Shown here: in pieces, positions 1 to 8,962 of the stretch
Layout: each line of letters begins with the position of its first letter
Position numbering within the stretch: the first letter of the stretch is position 1
NCBI RefSeq assembly: GCF_014203755.1
Contig: NZ_JACHJS010000001.1
Coordinates: 124,001-188,000 of the forward strand
Length of the DNA stretch: 64,000 nt
Direction: 5' to 3'
DNA from: Saccharothrix violaceirubra
GTDB lineage: Bacteria > Actinomycetota > Actinomycetes > Mycobacteriales > Pseudonocardiaceae
Position numbers and translations under genes: made by a program
Notes under the pieces: model-generated
Databases searched by the model: none
Seen by the model: the letters and a program-made list of their open reading frames with translations, nothing else
Told to the model about the DNA's origin: nothing

Positions 1-653
<653 letters not shown>

Positions 654-657
<4 letters not shown>

Positions 658-1151
658 CCCCGCCCAGGGTCCTGGAGATCTCGCGGCTGCTGTGGGTGGC
701 CAGCGCGCTGGTCGGGATGCTGCGGTTCGTCGTGCAGCTCGCGGACCGGGACATGCTGATCGACGAGCTGCTGCGGCAGAACCCCGGCCTCGGCCAGGAC
801 GAGATCGACCTGACCGTCAACGGCAGCATCGTGGTCGGCCTGCTGTTCGGTGGCCTGCTGGTGCTCGTGTACGCGTTGCTGTCCAGGCGGATGCTCTCCG
901 GGCGCAACTGGGCGCGTGTCGTGCTGACGGTGTTCGGTGCGATCGGCGTCTTCGTCGGGCTGGGGCGGTCCCTGTTGGTGGTGAGCGGTGCCGCCGCTGC
1001 CGCCGGGGTGGCGGTGACCGCCGTGGACGTGGTCGCCGGGTTGGTGACGGCGGCGCTCGACGGCACGGCCGCGGTGCTGATGTACCGGAGTGCTTCGTCG
1101 GCGTACTTCGCCGCGGTGACGCGCGCACGTGCCGTCGGCGGCGTGGTCTGA
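654..1151 (+). CDS. Small four-helix membrane protein, unknown function
   Basis: A 165-residue protein with about four hydrophobic segments, a polar loop rich in acidic residues around residues 38-55, and the motif [10 protein letters not shown] before the third helix. Its ATG overlaps the hemB stop (ATGA), so it is probably translated by coupling to hemB. The next gene encodes a similar protein with the same GRNWAR element, so the two look like tandem paralogues. No enzymatic motif is visible and I cannot assign a function. Confidence 0.8.
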
Positions 1152-1177
1152 GGTGGACACGATCCGGTCGGCCGATC

Positions 1178-1183
1178 TAGCGT
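1178..1183 (+). promoter_or_regulatory. -10 element TAGCGT of a leaderless promoter
   Basis: TAGCGT is followed by 7 nt and then the GTG start at 1191. This spacing puts the transcription start on the start codon. It supports the chosen start. Confidence 0.6.
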
Positions 1184-1190
1184 CAGCGCC

Positions 1191-1655
1191 GTGACCAGCA
1201 CCGAGGATTCCTCGCCCGCCACGCTGCCCGTGCCGACCGAGGTGCGCGCCGCGTACTGGATCTGGATCGTCGTCGCGGTGGTGTCGGGGGCGAGCGCGCT
1301 GTTCCTGCCCACCCAGCGGGCCGTGCTGGAGCAGGCGATCCGCGAGTCCGACTTCGGCCGGACGCTGACGCCGGAGCAGCTCGACGTCGTCGTGACGACG
1401 AACATCGTCGTGCCGGTCGTGTTCTACCTGCTGATCGCGGTGCTCGGGGCGTTCTTCGCCTTCCAGGCCCGGCGTGGGCGCAACTGGGCCCGGATCTCGC
1501 TGGCGGCGTTGACCGTGCTGTCGATCCTGTACGTGTTCGGCAACCGGTCGGTGATCGGGCTGGCGGTGACGTTCCTCGCGGTGGTGGCCGTGGTGCTGCT
1601 GTTCATGGGCAAGCCGAACGCGTTCTACCTCGCGCACAAGCGCCCGAAGTTCTGA
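1191..1655 (+). CDS. Small four-helix membrane protein, paralogue of the preceding gene
   Basis: A 154-residue protein with an approximately 20-residue polar N-terminus, four predicted membrane helices and the motif RRGRNWARISL between helices 2 and 3. The same GRNWAR element and the layout (helix, acidic loop with LTPEQLD, helix pair) occur in the protein encoded at 654-1151, which suggests duplication. There is no Shine-Dalgarno sequence; a TAGCGT -10 lies 7 nt before the GTG, so a leaderless transcript is likely. Function unknown. Confidence 0.8.
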   Translation: MTSTEDSSPATLPVPTEVRAAYWIWIVVAVVSGASALFLPTQRAVLEQAIRESDFGRTLTPEQLDVVVTTNIVVPVVFYLLIAVLGAFFAFQARRGRNWARISLAALTVLSILYVFGNRSVIGLAVTFLAVVAVVLLFMGKPNAFYLAHKRPKF

Positions 1656-1695
1656 TCCTCGGGATTCCGCGCGCCCGGTGAGGCACAGTGGACGC

Positions 1696-1835
1696 ATGAC
1701 CGCTGTCGGTCGGGGCTGTGCCGTCTGCCTGGTTGCCGCTGGTGGGCCGGACTGCTCGTCCTGGTGACGATCGCGGCCGTCGTGCCGATGTTCTCCCGGG
1801 AGACCGGTCTCTACCTGAACGCGGAGGGGCGATGA
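1696..1835 (+). pseudogene. Possible frameshifted small membrane protein gene
   Basis: An ATG at 1696 (preceded at 6 nt by CACAGT, a -10-like hexamer) opens a frame that stops after 23 codons. The neighbouring frame continues from about 1716 as a hydrophobic stretch (WWAGLLVLVTIAAVVPMF) and ends with a TGA at 1833-1835 that overlaps the next ATG at 1832 as ATGA. One extra G in the GGGG run at 1712-1715 would join the two into a 46-residue single-helix protein. It may be a real mutation or a sequencing error; it could also be chance. Confidence 0.35.
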
Positions 1836-2272
1836 CGACACCGGGTGGGATGCGCGGGATCGACCAGAACCTGGCGCCCGTGCCGCGCCGGCCGGCGATG
1901 ATCCACCTGGCGTTCGCGCTGTGGCTGGCGACCGCCCTGCTGTGGCCGCTGGGCACGGTGCTCATCGTGGTCGCCGAGCCCGGCTTCGACCCCGTCGGAC
2001 TGGCGATGCCGCTCTTCGCCTCGGTGTGCGTCGCCGTGGCGATCGGGTGGGGTGCGTTCCTGGTCCGGGCGGGCAGCCGGTCCGGGCGGATCGGGGTCAG
2101 CCTGGGTGTGCTCCTGCTCGGCTTCATCCTCGTCGGGCAGATCGTCGGCGCCGCGCGCGGCGACTCCGTCGCGGTCGAGTGGATCGTGCTGCCGACCCGG
2201 CTGCTGCTGTCGATCGCGGCCGTCGTGGCGAGCTTCGGTCCCGGCACGCGCGACTGGTACCGGGAGGCGTGA
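1832..2272 (+). CDS. Four-helix membrane protein, unknown function
   Basis: A 146-residue protein with a polar N-terminus (MTTPGG...) followed by four hydrophobic helices and a short basic tail ending in RDWYREA. The frame is open further upstream to 1718, but the ATG at 1832 is preferred because it follows GGAGGGGCG and overlaps the TGA of the putative frameshifted gene (ATGA). The next gene starts one base after this stop codon, so the cluster is likely co-transcribed. No recognised family. Confidence 0.75.
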   Translation: MTTPGGMRGIDQNLAPVPRRPAMIHLAFALWLATALLWPLGTVLIVVAEPGFDPVGLAMPLFASVCVAVAIGWGAFLVRAGSRSGRIGVSLGVLLLGFILVGQIVGAARGDSVAVEWIVLPTRLLLSIAAVVASFGPGTRDWYREA

Positions 2273-2710
2273 GTGGAGCAGCCGACCCTGTACGCGGAGT
2301 CCGGCGGTTCGTGGTGGCCGGTACTGGTGGCACCGGCGCTGACCCTGCTCGGGGTGCTCGTCGACGCGCTGTCCGACGGCCTGGCGAACGTGACCCTGTG
2401 GCTGTTCGTCGGCCTGGCCCTGCTGCTCGCGACGGCGGTGTGGGTCAACGGGCGGCGACGGGCCAGGGCCGTGCGGCTCACGCCCAAGGCACTGCACCTC
2501 GGGCGTGAGGAGCTGTCGGTGGCCGAGATCGCGTCGGCGGTCGCCGAACCACGTGCGGGCGCACGCGTGCTCGGCGGCGGGTGGGCGTTGCCCCGAGGGG
2601 TGACCGAGGTGCCGTTGCGGCTGACCGACGGCACGGTGGTCAGCGCGTGGGCCGCCGATCCGGCCGGGCTCCAGGCCGCACTCGTCAAGCTGCTCGCGCT
2701 CCGGGCGTGA
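2273..2710 (+). CDS. Membrane-anchored protein with cytoplasmic beta-rich tail, unknown function
   Basis: A 145-residue protein. Two hydrophobic segments occupy roughly residues 14-60. The C-terminal 80 residues are soluble and look beta-rich (LGREELSVAEIASAVAE), with a layout reminiscent of DUF3093-type proteins; that resemblance is from memory and weak. The GTG start lies immediately after the preceding TGA, so translation is probably coupled. It sits in the small-membrane-protein cluster between hemB and hemL. Confidence 0.75.
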   Translation: MEQPTLYAESGGSWWPVLVAPALTLLGVLVDALSDGLANVTLWLFVGLALLLATAVWVNGRRRARAVRLTPKALHLGREELSVAEIASAVAEPRAGARVLGGGWALPRGVTEVPLRLTDGTVVSAWAADPAGLQAALVKLLALRA

Positions 2711-2723
2711 GATGCTGGCCGGC

Positions 2724-3026
2724 GTGACGACCGTCGAACCCGCTCTGCACCAACCGAAGCGGACGCTGATCGCGGGCGCCGAGGTGATCGTCGTCGTACT
2801 GCTCGGCTTCGCCGTCGTCTGGTGCTGGCAGCGTGGCGTGCGGCACCTGAGCTTCCCGGTCGCCGACCACGCGCCGCTGGAGTCGACGCGCTACCTGGGC
2901 AACTGGATCGGCGCCGCAATCGCGCTGTCCACGGTCGCGGGCGTGCTCGTGCTCGATGCCGTGCGGCAGACCGTGCTCGGCGTGCGCACCCGTGGTCGGA
3001 GGAAGGCCGAACCGGCAGACATGTGA
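2724..3026 (+). CDS. Small two-helix membrane protein
   Basis: A 100-residue protein ([15 protein letters not shown]...) with two hydrophobic helices separated by a polar loop, and a basic C-terminus ([13 protein letters not shown]). An in-frame ATG lies four codons upstream at 2712. The GTG at 2724 is preferred because a GATGCT -10-like hexamer stands 7 nt before it, a spacing seen repeatedly in this window. Function unknown; it directly precedes hemL. Confidence 0.65.
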   Translation: MTTVEPALHQPKRTLIAGAEVIVVVLLGFAVVWCWQRGVRHLSFPVADHAPLESTRYLGNWIGAAIALSTVAGVLVLDAVRQTVLGVRTRGRRKAEPADM

Positions 3027-3036
3027 GACTGGCTCC

Positions 3037-4326
3037 GTGACAGCGACGCGATCCCAGGCTCTGTTCGAGCGCGCGGCTGAGGCGATCCCCGGCGGCGTGA
3101 ACTCGCCGGTCCGGGCCTTCCACTCGGTCGGCGGAACGCCCCGGTTCATGGTCCGCGGCGACGGTCCCCACCTGTGGGACGCCGACGGGAACCGGTACGT
3201 CGACCTCGTGGCCTCGTGGGGGCCGATGATCCTCGGGCACGCGCACCCCGACGTCGTCGAGGCGGTCCGCGCGGCGGCCGGGAACGGCCTGTCGTTCGGC
3301 ACGCCCACCGAGGGCGAGATCGACCTGGCCGAGGAGATCATCGCCCGGGTCGCGCCGGTCGAGCGCGTCCGCCTGGTCAACTCGGGCACCGAGGCCACGA
3401 TGAGCGCCATCCGGTTGGCCCGGGGCTTCACCGGGCGCCGCAAGGTGATCAAGTTCGCGGGCTGCTACCACGGCCACGTCGACGCGCTGCTCGCCCAGGC
3501 CGGCTCCGGCGTCGCCACGCTCGGACTGCCCACGTCGCCCGGTGTCACCGGCGCCCAGGCCGCCGACACGATCGTGTTGCCCTACAACGACGTCGAGGCC
3601 GTGCGGCAGGCGTTCGCGGAGAACGCGGGCGAGATCGCCTGCGTGATCACCGAGGCCGCCGCCGGCAACATGGGAGCGGTCGCACCGAAGTACAACGCCG
3701 AGCTGCGCGAGGTCGCGCACGAGCACGGCGCGCTGCTGGTCATGGACGAGGTCATGACCGGGTTCCGGGTCTCGCGGTCGGGCTGGTTCGGCCTGGAGGC
3801 CGTGCCCGGCGACCTGTACACGTTCGGCAAGGTCATGTCCGGCGGTCTGCCCGCCGCCGCGTTCGGCGGGCGCGCGGACGTCATGGCCCGCCTCGCGCCG
3901 GCCGGTCCCGTCTACCAGGCGGGCACGCTGTCCGGTAACCCCGTCGCCGTCGCGGCCGGGCTCGCCACGTTGCGCGCGGCCGACGACGAGGTCTACCGCA
4001 AGCTCGACGCCAACGCGTCCCGACTCGGCGCGCTGTTCACCGCCGCGCTCACCGAAGCGGGTGTCGCGCACCGCGTGCAGTTCGCGGGCAACCTGGTCAG
4101 CGTGTTCTTCACCGACGACGAGGTCGTCGACTACGCGGGGGCCCAGGCCGCGCAGACCTGGCGCTTCCCGCCGTTCTTCCACGCCCTGCTCGACCGGGGC
4201 GTGTACCCGCCGCCGAGCGCGTTCGAGGCGTGGTTCGTCAACGCGGCCATGACCGACGAGGACTTCGCGCTGATCGCCGACGCCCTCCCGCACGCCGCCC
4301 GTGCCGCAGCGGAGGCCCGTCCGTGA
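3037..4326 (+). CDS. hemL: Glutamate-1-semialdehyde 2,1-aminomutase
   Basis: A PLP enzyme that converts glutamate-1-semialdehyde to 5-aminolevulinate, the last step of the C5 route feeding HemB. 429 residues, the normal family length. Typical class-III aminotransferase features are present: the N-terminal [26 protein letters not shown], the PLP-side DEVMTGFR and the Schiff-base lysine in [11 protein letters not shown] at residue 265. The frame runs upstream to an ATG at 2956 inside the previous gene, but the family N-terminus fits GTG 3037 ([13 protein letters not shown]). The stop overlaps the next GTG (GTGA). Presence with hemB shows heme is made by the C5 pathway. Confidence 0.97.
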   Translation: MTATRSQALFERAAEAIPGGVNSPVRAFHSVGGTPRFMVRGDGPHLWDADGNRYVDLVASWGPMILGHAHPDVVEAVRAAAGNGLSFGTPTEGEIDLAEEIIARVAPVERVRLVNSGTEATMSAIRLARGFTGRRKVIKFAGCYHGHVDALLAQAGSGVATLGLPTSPGVTGAQAADTIVLPYNDVEAVRQAFAENAGEIACVITEAAAGNMGAVAPKYNAELREVAHEHGALLVMDEVMTGFRVSRSGWFGLEAVPGDLYTFGKVMSGGLPAAAFGGRADVMARLAPAGPVYQAGTLSGNPVAVAAGLATLRAADDEVYRKLDANASRLGALFTAALTEAGVAHRVQFAGNLVSVFFTDDEVVDYAGAQAAQTWRFPPFFHALLDRGVYPPPSAFEAWFVNAAMTDEDFALIADALPHAARAAAEARP

Positions 4327-4952
4327 CCCGTACCGTCGTCCACCTGCTCCGTCACGGCGAGGTGCACAACCCGACCGGCATCCTCTACGGCCGCCTGCCC
4401 GGCTTCCGGCTGTCCGACCGGGGCCGCCGCCAGGCGCTGACCGTCGCGGAGCACCTGCGCGACCACGACATCGCGCACGTCGTGGCGTCCCCGCTCGACC
4501 GCGCCCAGCAGACCGCCGCGCCGATCGCCGACTCGCACCGGCTGGAACTGGCCACCGACGACCGGCTGATCGAGGCCGACAACCGGTTCGAGGGCCTGAA
4601 GGTCGCGGTCGGCGACGGCGCGCTGCGCTCGCCCAAGCACTGGCCCAAGCTGGTCAACCCGTTCAAGCCGTCGTGGGGCGAGCCCTACCTGGAGATCGCG
4701 CACCGCATGTACGGCGCCGTGCAGCGGGCACGTCTGGCCGCCGAGGGCCACGAAGCCGTGTGCGTGTCGCACCAGTTGCCGATCTGGACGCTGCGCCGGT
4801 TCGTCGAGGGCCGCCGCATGTGGCACGACCCGCGTCGGCGCGAGTGCTCGCTCGCGTCGCTGACCAGCCTGGTCTTCCAGGGCGAAGAGCTGGTGCGCGT
4901 GGTCTACACCGAACCCGTCGGCGCGACCAACCCGAGGGTGACGGGCGCGTGA
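4323..4952 (+). CDS. Histidine phosphatase family protein
   Basis: A 209-residue phosphoglycerate-mutase-like phosphatase. The RHG motif lies at residues 10-12 ([10 protein letters not shown]), and the second catalytic histidine is probably in [10 protein letters not shown]. Its GTG overlaps the hemL stop (GTGA) and its own stop overlaps the next GTG, so hemL, this gene and the thioredoxin gene are one transcript. The same order (hemL-phosphatase-thioredoxin-ccdA) is found in mycobacteria. The substrate is unknown; a role in cytochrome maturation is only implied by position. Confidence 0.9.
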   Translation: MTRTVVHLLRHGEVHNPTGILYGRLPGFRLSDRGRRQALTVAEHLRDHDIAHVVASPLDRAQQTAAPIADSHRLELATDDRLIEADNRFEGLKVAVGDGALRSPKHWPKLVNPFKPSWGEPYLEIAHRMYGAVQRARLAAEGHEAVCVSHQLPIWTLRRFVEGRRMWHDPRRRECSLASLTSLVFQGEELVRVVYTEPVGATNPRVTGA

Positions 4953-5521
4953 GGAGACTCCTGCCCGTCCTGCTCCTGCTGCTCACGACGGCGTGCGCCA
5001 CCGGCGACGACGCCGTGGTCGCGGGCGCCGAGTTCCAGTTCGTCGCGCCCGACGGCCAGGTGCGGCTGCGCTACGAGGGCGACGAGCGCAAGCCGATCAA
5101 GGGATTGAGCGGCCCGAGCCTGATGGAGGAGGGCCGCACGATCTCGCTCTCGGACTACGAGGGCAAGGTCGTCGTGGTCAACATCTGGGGCGCGTGGTGC
5201 CCGCCGTGCCGCACCGAGGCGCCCGAGATGCAGAAGGTGCAGGACGAGACGGGCCCGCTGGGCGTGCAGGTGCTCGGCCTGGACGTGAAGGAGCCCTCGC
5301 CCGAACCGGGCCGCGACTTCATCCGCAACCGGAAGCTGACCTACCCGTCGATCTACGACGAGTCGGGCCGCACGCTGCTGGCGTTCCGGGGCTACCCGCC
5401 CAACGTCGTGCCGTCCACGATCGTGCTCGACAAGCGGCACCGGGTCGCGGCCGTGTTCCTGGAGGGCCTGATCGCGACGGACCTGGTTCCGCTGGTCAAG
5501 GAACTGGCCGCCGAGCAGTGA
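4949..5521 (+). CDS. TlpA/ResA-like thiol-disulfide oxidoreductase lipoprotein
   Basis: A 190-residue exported thioredoxin-fold protein. The N-terminus ([16 protein letters not shown]) is a lipoprotein signal with the lipobox cysteine at residue 16. The thioredoxin active site WCPPC has cysteines at 84 and 87, and the cis-proline region is in NVVPSTIVLD. It likely keeps apocytochrome c heme-binding cysteines reduced, using electrons delivered by CcdA encoded just downstream. The GTG start overlaps the previous stop (GTGA). The frame is open far upstream, but only this start gives a signal peptide. Confidence 0.93.
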   Translation: MRRLLPVLLLLLTTACATGDDAVVAGAEFQFVAPDGQVRLRYEGDERKPIKGLSGPSLMEEGRTISLSDYEGKVVVVNIWGAWCPPCRTEAPEMQKVQDETGPLGVQVLGLDVKEPSPEPGRDFIRNRKLTYPSIYDESGRTLLAFRGYPPNVVPSTIVLDKRHRVAAVFLEGLIATDLVPLVKELAAEQ

Positions 5522-5572
5522 GCACGGTCTCTCCAAGCACCCCTCGGTCACGGGCCCTCAGGTCCGGCTACC

Positions 5573-5578
5573 TACCCT
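5573..5578 (+). promoter_or_regulatory. -10 element TACCCT of a leaderless promoter for ccdA
   Basis: TACCCT stands 7 nt before the GTG start of ccdA at 5586, so the ccdA-resB-ccsA unit probably has its own leaderless promoter. Confidence 0.6.
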
Positions 5579-5585
5579 GTCGTCC

Positions 5586-6365
5586 GTGAACCCGATCACC
5601 GACCTGGCCGTCAACGGCCCGCTGGTGCTCGCCACCGGGCTGGCCCTGGTCGCCGGGATCGTGTCGTTCGCGTCGCCGTGCGTCGTGCCGCTGGTGCCCG
5701 GCTACCTCGCCTACCTGGCGGGGCTGGTCGGTGCCGAGGCGCCGGCCGTGCGCGCGGACGAGGACGCCAAGAAGGGCCGGTTCCGGGTCGCGGGCGCGGC
5801 TTTGCTGTTCGTCCTCGGATTCACGGTCGTCTTCTCGCTCGCGTCGTTCGCCGTGCTCGGCGCGACCGACGTGCTGTGGTTCAACGAGGACGTGTTCCAG
5901 CGGGTCGGCGGCGTGATCACGATCGCCATGGGCCTGGTGTTCATCGGTCTGATCCCGGCGTTGCAGAAGGACGTGCGGCTGCACCGCCGGCCGCGCGCCG
6001 GGCTGCTCGGCGCGCCGCTGCTGGGCGGTGTGTTCGCGCTGGGCTGGACGCCGTGCGTCGGCCCGACGCTGGCCGGGGTGCTCGCGTTGGCGCGCAGCAC
6101 CGAGGTCGGTTCGGCCACCACGCGCGGCGCCGTGCTCGTGCTCGCGTACTGCCTGGGCCTGGGACTGCCGTTCGTGCTGATCGCGCTGGGCGCGCGGTGG
6201 GCCGTGCGGGTCACGGGGTGGCTGCGCAAGCACACCCGGCACGTGCAGATCTTCGGCGGCGTGCTGCTGATCCTGGTCGGCATCGCGCTGGTGACGGGCG
6301 TGTGGGGCGAATTCGTGGGCTGGCTGCGCGACGCCGTGGTCAACGACCTGAAGCTGCCGTTGTAG
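5586..6365 (+). CDS. ccdA: Cytochrome c biogenesis protein CcdA (DsbD-type membrane reductase)
   Basis: A 259-residue polytopic membrane protein that carries electrons from cytoplasmic thioredoxin to extracytoplasmic thiol carriers. About six helices are visible. The two conserved redox cysteines are in FASPCVVPLVPGY (residue 32) and GWTPCVGPTL (residue 157). Its partners are the TlpA-like lipoprotein just upstream and ResB/CcsA downstream. The start has no Shine-Dalgarno sequence but has a TACCCT -10 at 7 nt. The last base of its stop codon is the first base of the resB GTG. Confidence 0.95.
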   Translation: MNPITDLAVNGPLVLATGLALVAGIVSFASPCVVPLVPGYLAYLAGLVGAEAPAVRADEDAKKGRFRVAGAALLFVLGFTVVFSLASFAVLGATDVLWFNEDVFQRVGGVITIAMGLVFIGLIPALQKDVRLHRRPRAGLLGAPLLGGVFALGWTPCVGPTLAGVLALARSTEVGSATTRGAVLVLAYCLGLGLPFVLIALGARWAVRVTGWLRKHTRHVQIFGGVLLILVGIALVTGVWGEFVGWLRDAVVNDLKLPL

Positions 6366-7918
6366 TGGCCACCCGGAACCTCGCCGCCGGTCTGGCGTTC
6401 CTGCGCAACACGTGGCGCGGTCTCACGGCCATGCGCACCGCGTTGACGCTGCTGTTCCTGCTCGCGCTCGGCGCCATGCCCGGCGCCCTGCTGCCGCAGC
6501 GGTCGCTCAACGCGCAGAAGGTCACCGAGCACATCGCGGCGAACGGCTGGTGGGGACGCTTCCTCGACGACCTCCAGTTCTACGACGTGTACGCGAGCTT
6601 CTGGTTCTCGGCCGTGTACGTGCTGCTGTTCGTGTCGCTGGTCGGCTGCCTCGTGCCGCGCATGTGGGAGTACTTCAAGCAGATGCGGGCCAAGCCCGTG
6701 CTGACCCCGCGCAACCTGTCCCGGCTGCCGCACCACGCCACCGCGGACACGGTGGAGGACGTGGCCGAGGTCCTGGCCCGTGCCCGCAAGCGGTTGCGCG
6801 GCTGGCGGCAGGTCGAACGCGAGGAGGCCGACGGCGCCCGCTCGATCAGCGCCGAGCGCGGCTACCTGCGCGAGACCGGCAACCTGGTCTTCCACTTCGC
6901 GCTGCTGGGCCTGCTGATCGCGTTCGCGCTGGGCAAGATGTTCGGCTACGAGGGCCAGGTCATCGTGCAGGCGAACGGCGGCCAGTTCTGCAACTCCGGC
7001 GTGTTCAACTACGACACGTTCCGGCCCGGCCTGCGGGTCGACGGCACGGACCTGTCGCCGTTCTGCGTGAAAGTCGACAAGTTCACCGCGAGCTACCTGC
7101 ACAACGGCCAGGCCGACAAGTTCCTCGCCGACATCGGCTACCAGACCGGCGACGACCTGGAGACGAACACCTGGCGGCCGTACCCGCTCCAGGTCAACAG
7201 CCCGCTGCGCACCGCGGGCGACCGCGTCTACCTGCTCGGCCACGGGTACACGCCGCTGTTCACCGTCACCTTCCCCAACGGGGAGACGCGCACGGGCGCG
7301 ACCCAGTGGCGGCCGGTGAACACGGTGACGCTGGCGTCCGAGGGCGCGACCAAGTTCGACCCGCCCGACACCCCCGACGCCGAGCAGCGGCGGCGCTCCC
7401 AGTTGGCGATCACCGGGCTGCTCGCGCCGACGGCCGCGTTCCGGGGTGAACTGCTCGACTCGATGTTCCCCGAGGCCCGCGACCCGGCCGTGGCGATCGA
7501 CGTCTACCGGGGCGACCTGGGCACCGACTCGGGGCGCGGGCAGTCGATCTTCTCCATCGACCAGCAGATGGTCACCGACGGCAAGCTCGCCAAGGTCGCC
7601 CGGCAGAACCTGCGCCAGGGCGAGTCGCTGACGCTGGACGACGGCACGGTCATCCGCTTCGACGGCGTGCGCGACTGGGTGTCGTTGCAGATCTCCCACG
7701 ACCCGACGCAGGCGTGGGTGCTGGCGTTCTCGGTGCTGGTCATCGTGGGTCTGGCGACCTCGCTGAGCATCAAGCGCCGCCGGGTGTGGGTACGCGCGGC
7801 ACCCGGACCGGACGGGCGTACGGTAATCGAGGTCGGCGGGCTCGCCCGGACCGATCAGGCGGGGTACGGCGAGGAGTTCACGCCGTTGTCCCGGGACCTG
7901 CTCAAGGAGGACGGCTGA
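6365..7918 (+). CDS. resB: Cytochrome c biogenesis protein ResB (Ccs1)
   Basis: A 517-residue component of the system II heme lyase, which with CcsA exports heme and attaches it to apocytochromes c. The N-terminal segment has two close helices (LTLLFLLALGAMPGALLP and the SFWFSAVYVLLFVSLVGC region). A third helix follows near residue 180, then a large extracytoplasmic domain and a last helix (VLAFSVLVIVGLATS). GTG 6365 overlaps the ccdA stop by one base; the frame is open upstream but that reads out of frame through ccdA. The stop overlaps the ccsA ATG. Confidence 0.95.
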   Translation: MATRNLAAGLAFLRNTWRGLTAMRTALTLLFLLALGAMPGALLPQRSLNAQKVTEHIAANGWWGRFLDDLQFYDVYASFWFSAVYVLLFVSLVGCLVPRMWEYFKQMRAKPVLTPRNLSRLPHHATADTVEDVAEVLARARKRLRGWRQVEREEADGARSISAERGYLRETGNLVFHFALLGLLIAFALGKMFGYEGQVIVQANGGQFCNSGVFNYDTFRPGLRVDGTDLSPFCVKVDKFTASYLHNGQADKFLADIGYQTGDDLETNTWRPYPLQVNSPLRTAGDRVYLLGHGYTPLFTVTFPNGETRTGATQWRPVNTVTLASEGATKFDPPDTPDAEQRRRSQLAITGLLAPTAAFRGELLDSMFPEARDPAVAIDVYRGDLGTDSGRGQSIFSIDQQMVTDGKLAKVARQNLRQGESLTLDDGTVIRFDGVRDWVSLQISHDPTQAWVLAFSVLVIVGLATSLSIKRRRVWVRAAPGPDGRTVIEVGGLARTDQAGYGEEFTPLSRDLLKEDG

Positions 7919-8862
7919 TGCCGGTCAACAGCACACTGGCGACGTTCAGCGACTGGACTTACGGCGCGACCGTGGTCGTCTACTGGTTCGCCGTCATCCT
8001 CTACCTGTGCGAGCTGGCGTTCGGCCGGACCAAGGCCGAGGTCCGCGAGCGCGAGATGGCGATCGCCGGCGGCAGCCGCGAGGACGGCACGTGGACGCCG
8101 GGCCTCGTCGTCGAGGCGCCCCGGCGGTCGCGTGCGGAGAAGCTCGGCCGCATGGGCATGGCGCTGACCTACCTCGGCGCGTTCCTGCACCTGTCCGCCC
8201 TGGTGCTGCGCGGTGTCGCGACCTCGCGTGCGCCGTGGGGCAACATGTACGAGTACGTGGCGTTGCTGACCCTGGCCGCGGTGATCGGCTGGATCGTGCT
8301 GATGCGCATGTTCCCGGTGCGCAAGCTCGGCGGGTTCGTGCTCGTGCCGATCGTGACGTTGATGTTCCTCGGCGGCACCGTGCTGTACGCCGACGCCGCG
8401 CCCGTGCCGCCGCCGCTGCGCTCGTACTGGCTCGTGGTGCACGTTTCGGTGATCTCGGTGTCGTCCGGGCTGTTCCTGCTGCCCGGTGTGGCGAGCGTGC
8501 TCTACCTGCTCAAGAACAGCGGTCGGGCGCGATTCTCCCGACTGCCCGACGCCGACGTGCTCGACCGGCTCGCGTACCGCAGCACGGTGTTCGCGTTCCC
8601 GCTCTTCACGATCGGGATCATCTGCGGCGCGATCTGGGCCGAGGCCGCGTGGGGCCGTTTCTGGGGTTGGGACCCGAAGGAGACGGTGTCGTTCGTGGCG
8701 TGGGTCGTCTACGCGGCGTACCTGCACGCACGGGCGACCGCCGGCTGGCGCGGAAAGCCGGCCGCATGGGTGAACACCGTCGGCTTCGCGCTCACTGTTT
8801 TCAACCTTTTCTTCATCAACCTGGTCACGACCGGATTGCATTCGTACGCCGGAGTGAGCTGA
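7918..8862 (+). CDS. ccsA: Cytochrome c biogenesis protein CcsA (ResC), heme-handling subunit
   Basis: A 314-residue membrane protein with about eight helices. The tryptophan-rich heme-binding signature WGWDPKE is at residues 249-255, and conserved histidines flank it (LVVHVSVISVS upstream; AAYLHARATAGW downstream). It forms the system II cytochrome c synthase with ResB. ATG 7918 overlaps the resB TGA by one base. It is the end of the ccdA-resB-ccsA unit; the next gene has its own promoter. Confidence 0.96.
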   Translation: MPVNSTLATFSDWTYGATVVVYWFAVILYLCELAFGRTKAEVREREMAIAGGSREDGTWTPGLVVEAPRRSRAEKLGRMGMALTYLGAFLHLSALVLRGVATSRAPWGNMYEYVALLTLAAVIGWIVLMRMFPVRKLGGFVLVPIVTLMFLGGTVLYADAAPVPPPLRSYWLVVHVSVISVSSGLFLLPGVASVLYLLKNSGRARFSRLPDADVLDRLAYRSTVFAFPLFTIGIICGAIWAEAAWGRFWGWDPKETVSFVAWVVYAAYLHARATAGWRGKPAAWVNTVGFALTVFNLFFINLVTTGLHSYAGVS

Positions 8863-8898
8863 TCCGCACCCACTGTCGTGGAACCGCTCGGCGCCCAC

Positions 8899-8904
8899 TA
8901 CCGT
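8899..8904 (+). promoter_or_regulatory. -10 element TACCGT upstream of the MinD-like gene
   Basis: TACCGT is followed at 7 nt by a GTG (8912) that is in frame with the MinD-like gene. Either the mRNA is leaderless and the protein starts at 8912, or transcription starts here and a 51-nt leader carries the GGGAGG before GTG 8963. Confidence 0.5.
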
Positions 8905-8962
8905 CGGAAACGTGGGGCCGGGGAGGTCCCGATCAGAATCGCGCCCAGGGAGGACCCCAGCG

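Noticed and set aside
5711..7699. A 662-codon minus-strand frame across ccdA-resB
   Set aside because: Shadow of two well-identified plus-strand genes.
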